Part shown: positions 1-8,621 of the stretch, in pieces
Layout: every line of letters begins with the position of its first letter
Numbering within the stretch: position 1 is the stretch's first letter
Source: Bacillota bacterium
GTDB lineage: Bacteria > Bacillota > Clostridia > Acetivibrionales > DSM-1351
Direction: 5' to 3'
Assembly (NCBI GenBank): GCA_023460955.1
Contig: JAEWOH010000050.1
Span: forward strand, 40,099-104,098
DNA: 64,000 nt
Made by a program: the position numbers and the translations under genes
Notes under the pieces: generated by a model
What the model was told of the DNA's origin: nothing
Database searches by the model: none
Seen by the model: the letters and a program-made list of their open reading frames with translations, nothing else

Positions 1-271
1 TAGGCTTAGCAGTTACCAATTTTTCTTGCCTACCGTCGGGATATTTTACCCACAGCTCATCGTTAATGATGTTCTCATCTGTGGACTTGAGTATTATTTC
101 ATATTTGGGGGCTAATGAGGACGAAGCTGTTTCTGCAACAACCTTTATATCACTGTCGACAGCAGTAGTTTTATTAGCTGTAGAATTGGTACACCCTGGA
201 AAGAGCAGAACAGTTGCCAGAAATATGTATGCAACGATTGTTAAGTGTATATATTTTTTATAACTTTTCAT
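1..271 (-). CDS. Partial lipoprotein of unknown function (5' part only)
   Basis: An open frame starts at ATG 271 and runs off the left edge of the window, so only the first 90 codons are present. The start is preceded by AGAAAGG at about nine bases. The N-terminus is basic (MKSYKKY), then hydrophobic, and ends in a lipobox-like LLFPGC at about residues 24-29. This predicts lipidation on Cys29 and anchoring on the outer face of the membrane. The rest is a Thr/Ser-rich linker followed by a mixed sequence ending around DELWVKYPDGRQEKL. I do not recognise the family. It is divergent from the GntR/ABC operon to its right. A short plus-strand frame inside it is a shadow. Confidence 0.75.
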   Translation of the reverse strand, partial: MKSYKKYIHLTIVAYIFLATVLLFPGCTNSTANKTTAVDSDIKVVAETASSSLAPKYEIILKSTDENIINDELWVKYPDGRQEKLVTAKP

Positions 272-414
272 TTTGAATTGCCTTTCTCTGCTTTAATTGA
301 ATTACTCTTTTTCAATGCCATCCTTGGTATAAAAATACAATAATTACATTATTACTATAACCCGCAAAAAAAGTTTGTCAATTGTTTTTATCCATAATTT
401 TCTACTATTCCCTA

Positions 415-443
415 TTTACAATGTAAATTCCATATGTTATATT
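415..443 (+). promoter_or_regulatory. Sigma-A-like promoter of the GntR/ABC operon
   Basis: TTTACA at 415-420 and TATATT at 438-443 are separated by 17 bases. The predicted start of transcription is near 450, about 50 bases before the first gene. The inverted repeat that follows directly would overlap that start. Confidence 0.5.
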
Positions 444-445
444 GT

Positions 446-469
446 GGTTAGTGAGTTAAATCATTAACC
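446..469. promoter_or_regulatory. Inverted repeat, likely operator of the YtrA-type regulator
   Basis: GGTTAGTGA (446-454) and TCATTAACC (461-469) are inverted copies with one mismatch and a six-base spacer. The repeat sits just after the predicted -10 box and 30 bases before the regulator gene. That is where a GntR/YtrA repressor would be expected to bind for autoregulation. The assignment is inference from position and symmetry. Confidence 0.5.
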
Positions 470-499
470 CAATAACCAAAAAAGGAGGCAGCATTATAC

Positions 500-856
500 T
501 TGAATAACGAAAAACCCATTTTCATTCAGATAATGGAGATGATTGAAGATGATATAATTACCGATGTCTACAAAAATGACGACTTAATTATTTCAACCAC
601 CCAGATTTCAAAGTTGCTTTCAGTCAATCCGACAACTGCAGTCAAAAGTGTTAGTCTCCTGACGGAAGCAGGTATTCTGTATAAGAAAAGAGGTATAGGA
701 ATGTGCGTGACAAAGGAAGCAAAATCAATAATCCTCCAGAAGAGAAAAAAAGAATTCTTAACAAACACAATAACTTCGATGTTATCCGATGCCAGGAAGC
801 TTGGAATTTCAAAGGAGGATATTATAAATATGATAAAGGAGAATGGTAATGATTAA
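500..856 (+). CDS. GntR family transcriptional regulator, YtrA subfamily
   Basis: A 118-residue protein with an N-terminal winged helix-turn-helix (about residues 8-70). The opening PIFIQIMEMIEDDI, the helix-turn-helix SKLLSVNPTTAVKSVSLL and the wing KKRGIGMCV are typical of GntR repressors. Only about 45 residues follow, with no large effector domain, which marks the YtrA subfamily. The start is TTG at 500, preceded by AAAGGAGGC. The gene overlaps the following ABC ATPase gene by a few bases, so the two are co-transcribed. YtrA-type proteins usually repress their own ABC transporter operon, often in response to cell-wall stress. That role is inferred here. Confidence 0.85.
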   Translation: MNNEKPIFIQIMEMIEDDIITDVYKNDDLIISTTQISKLLSVNPTTAVKSVSLLTEAGILYKKRGIGMCVTKEAKSIILQKRKKEFLTNTITSMLSDARKLGISKEDIINMIKENGND

Positions 857-1703
857 GTTTTCTAATGTAACAAAAGAATATCGTAACACTATAGCTTTGG
901 ATAACATAAACCTTGAAATCAGCGAAAACAAAATATACTGCCTGCTTGGCAGAAATGGTGCGGGTAAAACAACCTTTTTAAAGCTTATTGCCGGTCATAT
1001 TCCTGCAACCAAGGGCTATGTGTCGGTAAACGGTAGAAGGGTATCCACCTTTGATATGCCTGATTGCGTAAACTTTATTGAAAGCAGAGCCAAACATTTT
1101 AATATGCCTGTTGGAAAGCTTCTGGAGCTGGCATATAATCTTCAGCCTGAACTTGATATAGAGTACGCTAAAGATATGATGAGAAAATTTAAGCTTGATA
1201 AAAACAAAAAATACAAACAGCTATCTTTCGGTATGCAGACTATGTTTACGACACTGCTGAGTCTTGCAAGCAAAGCAAAAGTAGTTATTCTTGACGAACC
1301 TGTTCTGGGTTTTGATGCTATAATGCGTGAAAGATTTTATGAAATGCTTCAGGAAAGCTTTGAATACTGTCCAAGAATTATTATTGTTTCAACCCATCTG
1401 ATTGATGAGATATCAAGGGTAGCTGAAGATATCATAATAATTGATGAAGGCTCTATAATTCTTCATTCAAGTATGAATGATATTGATGAAAAAGCGTATT
1501 CGTTAACTGGTCCCAGCGGCGAAGTTAAAAGTGCTGTTAAAGAACTTAAGGTCATCGGTGAGAAAAGCCTTGGCGGTTATACAACTGCTTATGTATTCGG
1601 TCAGAGAATATCACCTTCAGGTAATCTAAAGCTTCAGTCCCTTGGCCTTCAGGAGTTTTTTGTAAATATAGTCGGTGGAGGAGAAGATAAAAATGAGTAT
1701 TAA
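849..1703 (+). CDS. ABC transporter ATP-binding protein
   Basis: A cytoplasmic ATPase subunit of an exporter-type ABC transporter, about 284 residues. Visible motifs are Walker A (GRNGAGKTT), a signature-like LSFGMQ, Walker B (VVILDEP) and the H-loop STHLID. The C-terminal 80 residues form the extra domain common in YtrB/BcrA-like ATPases. Two in-frame ATGs exist, at 843 and 849. I prefer 849 because AAAGGAG (835-841) lies seven bases upstream of it but only one base from 843. It overlaps the regulator gene upstream and the permease gene downstream, so the three genes form one operon. Confidence 0.88.
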   Translation: MIKFSNVTKEYRNTIALDNINLEISENKIYCLLGRNGAGKTTFLKLIAGHIPATKGYVSVNGRRVSTFDMPDCVNFIESRAKHFNMPVGKLLELAYNLQPELDIEYAKDMMRKFKLDKNKKYKQLSFGMQTMFTTLLSLASKAKVVILDEPVLGFDAIMRERFYEMLQESFEYCPRIIIVSTHLIDEISRVAEDIIIIDEGSIILHSSMNDIDEKAYSLTGPSGEVKSAVKELKVIGEKSLGGYTTAYVFGQRISPSGNLKLQSLGLQEFFVNIVGGGEDKNEY

Positions 1704-2388
1704 TCTAAAAAGTGTGGGTGCAATTACCCGTATAAATTTTGTAAAGACAACCTGGATTGCGTACTTAGTAGCCATTTTATGTTTTTTAAGTTCATTAATT
1801 CAATCATTTGTTTATTTTTTAATAGATCAGGAGGGCGCTTCACAAACAGGCGAAGGCAATAATTTACTTTTGGCGCTAATACTGGCAGCTATTCTGATAC
1901 CTGCTGTTAACTTCCGGAAAATAATAAATCTCAATGGCAAAAAAGTGGACTTTTTTTGGGCCAGCCTAATAAATTACGCCATCCTTGCAGGAATCATATC
2001 CTTAACTGTTACTACTTTGAATCTTACAATTGACAACATCCTTGGGACTAGAGTCGAAATTCTTGATATAATAAATATATTTGGCTGGACTAATAATGGG
2101 TTACTGTTTACATTCCTCAGACAGTTCGCTTTTTATATGCTGCTTGCAGTCACTATTCATACTCTGACTGCAATCCAGACCTTCTGGTGGGGTTGGGTGA
2201 CAGACCTCATTCTTGTGGCAATTATCAGTGTTTTTACACCAATTGAAATGTTACGAAAACTGTTGGTTGCATTCTTTAATGTTATTATTTTCAATCCTAA
2301 TCCCATACCCCACATTGCTGTTTGTGTTGCTCTTGCCGCAGTTATTTATTCACTAAACATACCTATATTAAGCAGGAAGAAGATATAA
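1693..2388 (+). CDS. ABC transporter permease-like membrane protein
   Basis: A 231-residue integral membrane protein with about six hydrophobic segments. Its start overlaps the last 11 bases of the ATPase gene. I chose ATG 1693 because GGTGGAGGAG sits about ten bases upstream; a GTG at 1675 would extend it but lacks a site. It has no signature motif I can name. Position and topology indicate that it is the membrane partner of the preceding ATPase. Substrate unknown. A terminator hairpin follows directly. Confidence 0.75.
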   Translation: MSINLKSVGAITRINFVKTTWIAYLVAILCFLSSLIQSFVYFLIDQEGASQTGEGNNLLLALILAAILIPAVNFRKIINLNGKKVDFFWASLINYAILAGIISLTVTTLNLTIDNILGTRVEILDIINIFGWTNNGLLFTFLRQFAFYMLLAVTIHTLTAIQTFWWGWVTDLILVAIISVFTPIEMLRKLLVAFFNVIIFNPNPIPHIAVCVALAAVIYSLNIPILSRKKI

Positions 2389-2402
2389 ATGTCAATACAA
2401 CC

Positions 2403-2442
2403 AAGGCTGCCGTATAAGGATTATGGTTTTTGCGGCAGCCTT
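2403..2442. terminator. Hairpin between convergent ABC operon and yibE-like gene
   Basis: AAGGCTGCCG (2403-2412) pairs with CGGCAGCCTT (2433-2442) in a perfect 10-bp stem with a 20-base loop. It lies just past the permease stop, and its right arm lies inside the 3' end of the opposing YibE/F gene. The T-tract (TTTTGGTT) is weak but usable for the plus strand. Confidence 0.6.
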
Positions 2443-3602
2443 TTGGTTAAAGCACTGATAATTTTGATTTGATAGGTTTTATCGTTTCCTCTTGTAAACA
2501 TTATCCCCGATACTATAGCTGTAAGGGGAGCAACAGCTACCAATCCAAAACTTCCTACAAGAGTATGGAATATTTCTGCAGAAACATACTTTAAATTTAA
2601 TATATTTATTACCGGCGTTCCCTGTGCCATAAATACCATCAACAGCCCGATAAAACCGCCGGAATAAGCAAGAAGCAGAGTAGTTGTCATTGTTCCCATT
2701 ACAACCTTACCTATATTAAAACCTGATTTTATTGCCTCTTTTGCTGTAATATCAGGCTTTTTCTCTACTAGCTCATGTACTGCAGCAGAAATATCAACAG
2801 CAACATCCATAAGCGCACCGGAAGAAGCAATAAACGTTGCTGCTATAAATATATCCGTCAGGTTTAAATGTCCATAGCCGGAGTAAAGCAAACTTTCAGA
2901 AAATGCCATCACTGCTCCATGTATCTTAAAAAAATGACCGAAAATAGCTGCTAATATACAGCTTAGAATTGTGCCTGATAGAGAACCTGTAATGGCAGCA
3001 AATGATTTTTTATTATATCCGCCAACTAACAAAATAATGGAAATAGTAAGGAAAGCTACAATAAAAAGTGAAATCCATATCGGATTCCAGCCTTTTAGAA
3101 GTGCAGGCACCAACACCTTCCATAAAACAACTACTGATAAGACAAAGGAAAGAATAGCTTTAGCTCCTGTCCAACCTGCAAAGGCAACAAGTAGAATAAT
3201 AAACCCTAGAAAAAGGATTAGTTCAAGATTAATCCTGTAGTGATCAATAAGTGTGATATACTTTATTTTGTCACCATCAAAATCTACCACAGCTAAAGCC
3301 TTATCTCCCGGTACAAATATTTTATCCATCTCAAGCTTGCCTATAAGGTTATTTGTTGCATCGGCAGTGATTCCCTTAAATCTCCCGTTAATTATCCTGA
3401 CGGTACATTTTTGTTCACCCTGTTTAATTATTCCCGTATCATAGAGATTCATATTGTTGGTTTCAATAACTTTTACAACTGCCCTTACACTATCGTTGTA
3501 AACTGTAGAATTAAAACCGGTTGGCAACAGACATAGAATTATTATGAGTAAAAGTACTGCCAGCGCTGCAACTCTATTAGTGTTAAAAATTTTTCCAAAC
3601 AT
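2421..3602 (-). CDS. YibE/F family membrane protein
   Basis: A 393-residue protein with an N-terminal membrane anchor and a soluble extracellular domain of about 90 residues, which contains the oligonucleotide-binding-like stretch with AVVDFDGDKIKYITLIDHYR. Seven or eight transmembrane helices follow. The arrangement and the membrane region (GWTGAKAILSF, LVGGYNKKSFAAITGS, SGALMDVAVDISAA) match the YibE/F family, whose function is not established. It is transcribed in the same direction as the phosphatase gene upstream, separated from it by a hairpin. Confidence 0.82.
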   Translation of the reverse strand: MFGKIFNTNRVAALAVLLLIIILCLLPTGFNSTVYNDSVRAVVKVIETNNMNLYDTGIIKQGEQKCTVRIINGRFKGITADATNNLIGKLEMDKIFVPGDKALAVVDFDGDKIKYITLIDHYRINLELILFLGFIILLVAFAGWTGAKAILSFVLSVVVLWKVLVPALLKGWNPIWISLFIVAFLTISIILLVGGYNKKSFAAITGSLSGTILSCILAAIFGHFFKIHGAVMAFSESLLYSGYGHLNLTDIFIAATFIASSGALMDVAVDISAAVHELVEKKPDITAKEAIKSGFNIGKVVMGTMTTTLLLAYSGGFIGLLMVFMAQGTPVINILNLKYVSAEIFHTLVGSFGLVAVAPLTAIVSGIMFTRGNDKTYQIKIISALTKRLPQKP

Positions 3603-3681
3603 TGGCTCTTTCCCTTCTATTTTCTAGTTAACAGCCCATTATTGTTTATTTGTATTGTGTATTTGTATAGTTTACAGTTAA

Positions 3682-3716
3682 ACCGCTATACTGCAGAAAT
3701 ATGAAAGTATAGCGGT
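3682..3716 (-). terminator. Hairpin downstream of alkaline phosphatase gene
   Basis: ACCGCTATACT (3682-3692) and AGTATAGCGGT (3706-3716) are perfect 11-bp inverted repeats with a 13-base loop. The hairpin follows the phosphatase stop. The U-tract after it on the minus strand is poor (GTTTAACTGT), so it may be a leaky terminator or an mRNA-stabilising hairpin. Confidence 0.5.
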
Positions 3717-3765
3717 CTATGTTATTTATTGAAATTCAATATAAAATTTTATAAGAACTATGAAA

Positions 3766-5301
3766 TTACTTAACTTTAGTTATTGCCGTCAATTTCTTGT
3801 TAATATCAGTATCGTCGTATACTCCGTTGAACAGTTGATAGCCTGCTCCGATGGCATACACAGGCACGGGCAATCCGGAGTGAGAATAAGTCGAAAAGTT
3901 GATGCCCGCTTTGTTATCCAGAATATGATTGCAGGTTACAGTAAAAGGTTCATATGAGCCGTAAAGTAAATAATCCGATTCGGTATTCGTTACCTTTGAA
4001 GCACTCATTGATTTTCGCAAAGCATCTCTTAGCCTCACCATTTCATAATCGGTCAATACCATTTGAGGAGACTTACCTGCCTCAGCATCGGTTGGTGCAA
4101 TAAGTCCGTAAGAGCTTTTTATTTGCGGAAGCAAATCCTCAAGTTTAGCAGCAGCAGGCTTCGTTTTCTCCTTGTATGCTGCAATCAATTTATCAAATTC
4201 CACATACGATTTTGTTTGCTTTTCAAGCTTTTCAAAAAATGTCGAATACTCAGTACCTGCAAAGCCTATGCTCATGCCTCCTGTTTCATGGTCTCCGGTA
4301 ACAATTATAAGAGTTTCCTCGGGATGCTGCTCATAAACCTTTATTGCTTCCTTGACCGCATCATTTAAAGCCATGGTATCATGAATTGCAGCTGCAGCAT
4401 CATTTGCGTGACATGCCCAGTCTATCTTTCCGCCTTCAACCATCATAAAATACCCGTTTGGATTATCAAGAACCTCTATTCCTTTACGAACAAAATCTGC
4501 AAGACTAAGCTGTTCAGCTTTACGGTCTATTTCATAGGGCATGGAGTAACCGTCATTGGAAGATGATATTGCCGTAGGTTCGATTGCAAGAACTTTCCCA
4601 GTATTTTTGTTAAGGCTTAAGATTTCTTCTTTAGATTTGACTATTTTATAGCCGTTTTTTCTTGCCTGTTCCAGAATGTTAATCGGATTTGATACATTGG
4701 CTTTTATCCCGTCAGGGTCAAGAAAGTATCCTCCTCCAAAATAATCAAAGTTACTGTTTACTAGCTGGGATGCTATATTGTAATAATTACCTCTGGAGCC
4801 TTCATTAGCATAAAAAACAGCTGGGGTCGCATGATCCAAAGTAACAGAGGTTACTATTCCGATCTTGTAGCCAGCTTTTTTAAGTTTTTTAGTAATAGGC
4901 TCATAGCTTGTTTTCTTGGCAGGGTCCATATTAATTATGCCACCATAAGTTTTATACCCTGAGGCCAGGGCTGTTCCGGTTGAAGCCGAATCAGGTATAA
5001 AGGATTCTGCATCAAAAGTATCTGCACTTCCTACACCGGGAAATCTGGTAAAATCCAAAGTTTTTATAGCAGGAGTTCCCTTACTGCTCGTATTACCCAA
5101 ATACATTTGAGTTGAACTTATTTGTGGTGAACTCATGCCATCACCGATAAATAGAAATACATATTTTGGTGCATTCCCTGAATAAGTATTTTTCGTTGAG
5201 TAGATCGATGTATGCGCTGATACAAGGCCCCCAAGGAAAGCAACACTTATGAATACTACAACCAACAATAGTGATGAAATGGCAGCTATTCTTTTTTTCA
5301 T
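3766..5301 (-). CDS. Secreted alkaline phosphatase (PhoA superfamily)
   Basis: A 511-residue phosphomonoesterase. Residues 1-30 form a Sec signal peptide (MKKRIAAIS, then a long hydrophobic core, cleavage near VSAHTS). The metal site begins at FLFIGDGMSSPQ. The nucleophile region is PDSASTGTALASG, where the Ser after D or A is phosphorylated. Further metal ligands are seen in WACHANDA, VTGDHETGGM and the C-terminal YSHSGLPVPVYA. It releases phosphate from organic esters outside the cell. The start is supported by GGAGGTG five to six bases upstream. No Pho box was recognised, and the gene appears monocistronic. Confidence 0.93.
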   Translation of the reverse strand: MKKRIAAISSLLLVVVFISVAFLGGLVSAHTSIYSTKNTYSGNAPKYVFLFIGDGMSSPQISSTQMYLGNTSSKGTPAIKTLDFTRFPGVGSADTFDAESFIPDSASTGTALASGYKTYGGIINMDPAKKTSYEPITKKLKKAGYKIGIVTSVTLDHATPAVFYANEGSRGNYYNIASQLVNSNFDYFGGGYFLDPDGIKANVSNPINILEQARKNGYKIVKSKEEILSLNKNTGKVLAIEPTAISSSNDGYSMPYEIDRKAEQLSLADFVRKGIEVLDNPNGYFMMVEGGKIDWACHANDAAAAIHDTMALNDAVKEAIKVYEQHPEETLIIVTGDHETGGMSIGFAGTEYSTFFEKLEKQTKSYVEFDKLIAAYKEKTKPAAAKLEDLLPQIKSSYGLIAPTDAEAGKSPQMVLTDYEMVRLRDALRKSMSASKVTNTESDYLLYGSYEPFTVTCNHILDNKAGINFSTYSHSGLPVPVYAIGAGYQLFNGVYDDTDINKKLTAITKVK

Positions 5302-5414
5302 AAAACACCTCCGGAATTGATATTAATTTGTACAACTTTATAATAATTAACTATTTTTAAAAGGATATTCAACCTGTGTTAATTATTAGTTAACCGCTCT
5401 AATTTTTAACAATT

Positions 5415-5446
5415 AAAAAAAAGGGTATACCTTAGGTATCCCTCTT
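5415..5446 (-). terminator. Rho-independent terminator of the thiamine operon
   Basis: On the minus strand GGTATCCC-type arms (5423-5431 and 5435-5442, with one bulged base) are followed by eight U residues (5415-5422). It lies downstream of the 37-residue peptide gene and so closes the thi transcript. Confidence 0.75.
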
Positions 5447-5487
5447 TAAATTCGTCATATATTAAGTTATGCAAATAAGCGGTTGGT

Positions 5488-5601
5488 TTACAGTCCGTCG
5501 TTTAATATCTTGACGGCTTTTGTTCGTTTTAATGCAATAACTACAACCGCTACTGCAACCAGCAAACCTGCCAGTGCCAACTTTCTAACATTTGTTTTCA
5601 T
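5488..5601 (-). CDS. Small single-span membrane peptide, last gene of thi operon
   Basis: A 37-codon frame with ATG at 5601, a good ribosome site (TAAGGAG, about ten bases upstream) and a stop at 5488. The peptide starts MKTNVRKLALAG, continues with a Val/Ala/Leu-rich hydrophobic stretch of about 18 residues, and ends with a basic tail (KRTKAVKILNDGL). It would span the membrane once. It lies 76 bases after thiE and before the operon terminator, so it is probably expressed under TPP control. I recognise no family. It could be an accessory of a thiamine-related transporter or simply a small membrane protein. Confidence 0.6.
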   Translation of the reverse strand: MKTNVRKLALAGLLVAVAVVVIALKRTKAVKILNDGL

Positions 5602-5677
5602 CTTCTGATTCTCCTTAATAATTTTTATATAACTACTCTTATTTAAAAACATAAAGTTTGTCAGCTGGATTATTTAA

Positions 5678-6316
5678 CTAATGTCTTCTACTCTCTCTAA
5701 AAATGGACAACAGCTCACGGGCAGCAGCAGTAATATTTTTTTCTGCGATGATTGCAGAAACTACAGCAATACCAGCTACTCCTGTTTCAGCTAATTCTCC
5801 GGCATTTTGACGGCCGATTCCGCCGATACCGACCACCGGGATGCTCACACCCTTGATTACCTCCCGTAGCTGCTCCTTGGATATAACACTTGCATCTGTT
5901 TTTGTATTTGTTGAGTAAAGTGCACCGACTCCTATGTAATCTGCCCCATCCTGTTGTGCCCTGCCTGCACCTTCAACAGTGTTTGCAGATACGCCGAGAA
6001 TTTTTTCCTTACCTATTAGCTTCCTGACAATATGTGCAGGCAAATCACTTTGTCCAACATGTATACCTGCTGCATCTATTGCTAGAGCGATATCTACTCT
6101 GTCATTTAAAATCAGTGGTATTTTATATTTGTCAGTAACAGCTTTAACTTTTACTGCATTATTAAAAAATTCCAAAGAAGAAGCTGTTTTTTCACGGAGC
6201 TGAACGATTGTACAACCGCCTAGGATTGCACTCTCAACAGCCTCTTCAAGAGTATCGGTGCTCATAAGGTCACGATCTGTAACAAGATATAAAGAATAAT
6301 CAACAAACTGTTTCAT
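5678..6316 (-). CDS. thiE: Thiamine-phosphate synthase
   Basis: Joins hydroxymethylpyrimidine diphosphate and thiazole phosphate to thiamine monophosphate, in the cytoplasm. The TIM-barrel motifs are clear: YLVTDRDL, VQLREK, LILNDRVDIA, GIHVGQSDLPA, a YIGVGALYSTNTK phosphate loop and VGIGGI. I start it at ATG 6316 because GGAGAGGG lies nine bases upstream; this gives 212 residues, normal for ThiE, and a 17-base overlap with thiM. A longer reading from 6349 would bury the start far inside thiM. Translational coupling to thiM is likely. Confidence 0.93.
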   Translation of the reverse strand: MKQFVDYSLYLVTDRDLMSTDTLEEAVESAILGGCTIVQLREKTASSLEFFNNAVKVKAVTDKYKIPLILNDRVDIALAIDAAGIHVGQSDLPAHIVRKLIGKEKILGVSANTVEGAGRAQQDGADYIGVGALYSTNTKTDASVISKEQLREVIKGVSIPVVGIGGIGRQNAGELAETGVAGIAVVSAIIAEKNITAAARELLSIFRESRRH

Positions 6317-7130
6317 TAATTCTTGCCCTCTCCAAAAATGTTTTTTCATCCAGCAGGCTTAGAGCATCAATTATTGCAGCATGGTAGCTGCCGGTTCCCA
6401 TTGTACCTGCTTTTTCAAAAGCTATTTCACCTGCAATGCCCATTGAAGCAACTCCGGCAACTGCCGCGGTATAAAGATCTTTCCCCGCTCCGCAGTAAGC
6501 ACCCACCAATGCAGTAGTCATGCAGCCTGTTCCGGTAATCTTTGACAACATTTTATGCCCGTTGGAAATAGATGACACACGCTTTCCATCTGAAATGGTA
6601 TCGGTAGCACCTGTAATAGCAACCACACATTGCAGTTTCCGCGCAACCGCAATTGCCACGGCTTTAGCGTCGCCAGCTTTAATGTCGGCTTCGGCAGCGT
6701 CCACGCCTTTTGTGTTTGCACTAAATCCGGCAATAAAAGATATTTCCGACATGTTACCCCTTATGACACTCACCCTGATTTCAGATAAAATAGTCCTAGT
6801 CGTATTATTTCTCAGGGCTGAAGCTCCTGCGCCAACAGGATCAAATATAACAGGTATCCCCAGTTCGTTAGCTTTTTTCCCGGCTGCAAGCATCGACTCC
6901 ACAGTCCTTGTGTTAAGCGTTCCTATATTTATAACCAGAGCTGAGGATATTGTCGTTATGTCTGCTGCTTCACCGATATCATCAGCCATTATTGGTGAAG
7001 CCCCAATTGCAAGTACTGCGTTCGCGCAGTCATTTACTGTAACATAATTTGTGATGTTATGTATAAGCGGGTTTTTTCGCATTATCTCAACAATAAGTTC
7101 AGAAATTAAATTAATAATTTTGCTCATCAT
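6300..7130 (-). CDS. thiM: Hydroxyethylthiazole kinase
   Basis: Phosphorylates 4-methyl-5-(2-hydroxyethyl)thiazole for thiamine salvage. The 276-residue protein has the conserved opening NPLIHNITNYVTVNDCAN, the GASPIMADD stretch and the ribokinase-like anion-hole motif GTGCMTTAL near residue 200. Starts at 7130 or 7127 (two ATGs) both fit the upstream GGAAGGA. No thiG/thiS/thiH genes are seen here, so thiazole may be salvaged or made elsewhere. Confidence 0.93.
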   Translation of the reverse strand: MMSKIINLISELIVEIMRKNPLIHNITNYVTVNDCANAVLAIGASPIMADDIGEAADITTISSALVINIGTLNTRTVESMLAAGKKANELGIPVIFDPVGAGASALRNNTTRTILSEIRVSVIRGNMSEISFIAGFSANTKGVDAAEADIKAGDAKAVAIAVARKLQCVVAITGATDTISDGKRVSSISNGHKMLSKITGTGCMTTALVGAYCGAGKDLYTAAVAGVASMGIAGEIAFEKAGTMGTGSYHAAIIDALSLLDEKTFLERARINETVC

Positions 7131-7229
7131 TCTTCCTTCCCTTTACATTTTAGTAATAGAGTGCAACTTAAAGACTCTATTTGCTGTTTTTTACATTGGT
7201 ACTTTTTTGAATTATCCTATTCAGTTTTA

Positions 7230-8528
7230 TTAGAATTCAACTGTTTCTCCGGCCAGAATTTTGTTTGTGGTTCTCATGGCGCACATTTTGCCGCACATTG
7301 AACAAGAATGTTCGTCGGTAGGAGGTGTGCTTTCAAAGTAAGCTCTGGCCTTATCTCCATCGATTGCATATGAGAACATCTCCTCCCAAGCAATCCTTCT
7401 TCTGGCATCACTCATTTTATTGTCAATGTCGCGTGCATTGGGTACTCCTTTGGCAATATCGGCGGCGTGTGCTGCTATTCTGGCAGCGACTATACCTTCC
7501 TTCACATCGTTCAAATCCGGCAGGCGCAAATGCTCTGCAGGTGTTACATAGCACAGGAAATCCGCGCCGTTCGCTGCGGCGATGGCGCCGCCGATGGCGG
7601 CCGTAATATGGTCATAACCCGGCGCAATATCTGTTACCAACGGCCCCAGCACATAAAAAGGCGCTCCATGGCACAATCTTTTCTGTATGGTCATATTAGC
7701 TGCTATTTCATTTAAAGCCATATGGCCGGGGCCTTCCACCATGACCTGCACATCCTTCTCCCAGGCACGTTTAGTTAGGCTGCCCAACTCAATTAATTCA
7801 CTTAACTGTCCTGCGTCGGAACTGTCATGAATACTGCCTGGCCTTAAAGCATCTCCCAGGCTTATAGTGACATCGTACTCCCGCAAAATATCAAGGAACT
7901 CATCGTAGTATTCATAAAAAGGGTTCTCATTGCCTGTCATCTCCATCCATGCGAAGAGTAAGGAACCTCCCCTTGAAACAATGTTGGTCAGTCGTTTTGA
8001 GCGTTTAAAGCATTCCACTGCTCTTTTATTAATTCCGGCATGTATTGTCATAAAGTCCACGCCTTCCTTTGCATGAGCCTCAACCACTTTAAAAAAATCT
8101 CTTGCCTTGATCTGACTGAGATCCTTTTCAAGATAACCAATTGCATCGTACATGGGAACTGTTCCGATCATAGCGGGAGAGTGCTCAATAAGCTTTGTTC
8201 TGAAGGTATTTGTCTTTCCATAGTTGCTTAAATCCATTATGGCCTCCACACCAAATTTCAAGGCCATATCTACCTTTTCCATCTCCTTTGAATAATCCGC
8301 ACAATCTCCTGATATACCCAGGTTTACGTTTATTTTAGTCTTTAGGCCTTCACCTACACCCTCCGGACTGAGTGATTTGTGGTTGATATTTGCTGGTATT
8401 GCAACCCTTCCGATGGCAACAAGACTCCTTAGCTTTTCAACTTCCATGTTTTCCTTTTGTGCCACCGTGGCTATTTCTTTTGTGATAATTCCCTTACGAG
8501 CTGCTTCCATTTGAGTTTTATATGTCAT
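7230..8528 (-). CDS. thiC: Phosphomethylpyrimidine synthase
   Basis: Radical SAM enzyme that rearranges aminoimidazole ribotide into hydroxymethylpyrimidine phosphate. The protein has 432 residues, the usual length for the short ThiC form without the long N-terminal domain. The C-terminal cluster motif is present (CSMCGKMC, then AMR), as are VEGPGHM, GPLVTDIAPGYDHI and GADFLCYVTPAEHL. The start has GAAAGG seven bases upstream. It lies 93 bases after thiD and 99 bases before thiM in one operon. Confidence 0.96.
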   Translation of the reverse strand: MTYKTQMEAARKGIITKEIATVAQKENMEVEKLRSLVAIGRVAIPANINHKSLSPEGVGEGLKTKINVNLGISGDCADYSKEMEKVDMALKFGVEAIMDLSNYGKTNTFRTKLIEHSPAMIGTVPMYDAIGYLEKDLSQIKARDFFKVVEAHAKEGVDFMTIHAGINKRAVECFKRSKRLTNIVSRGGSLLFAWMEMTGNENPFYEYYDEFLDILREYDVTISLGDALRPGSIHDSSDAGQLSELIELGSLTKRAWEKDVQVMVEGPGHMALNEIAANMTIQKRLCHGAPFYVLGPLVTDIAPGYDHITAAIGGAIAAANGADFLCYVTPAEHLRLPDLNDVKEGIVAARIAAHAADIAKGVPNARDIDNKMSDARRRIAWEEMFSYAIDGDKARAYFESTPPTDEHSCSMCGKMCAMRTTNKILAGETVEF

Positions 8529-8621
8529 TATTTAACCTTTCTGCGGGCGTTTTGAACCGGAGTTCACACCGCCTTAAAATTATTATTTCTTAAAATTTCT
8601 AGTAGTTATAAACCAAAGTGC

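Noticed and set aside
6520..7047. 175-codon plus-strand frame
   Set aside because: Antisense to thiM, with a composition mirroring its reverse complement; no ribosome site.
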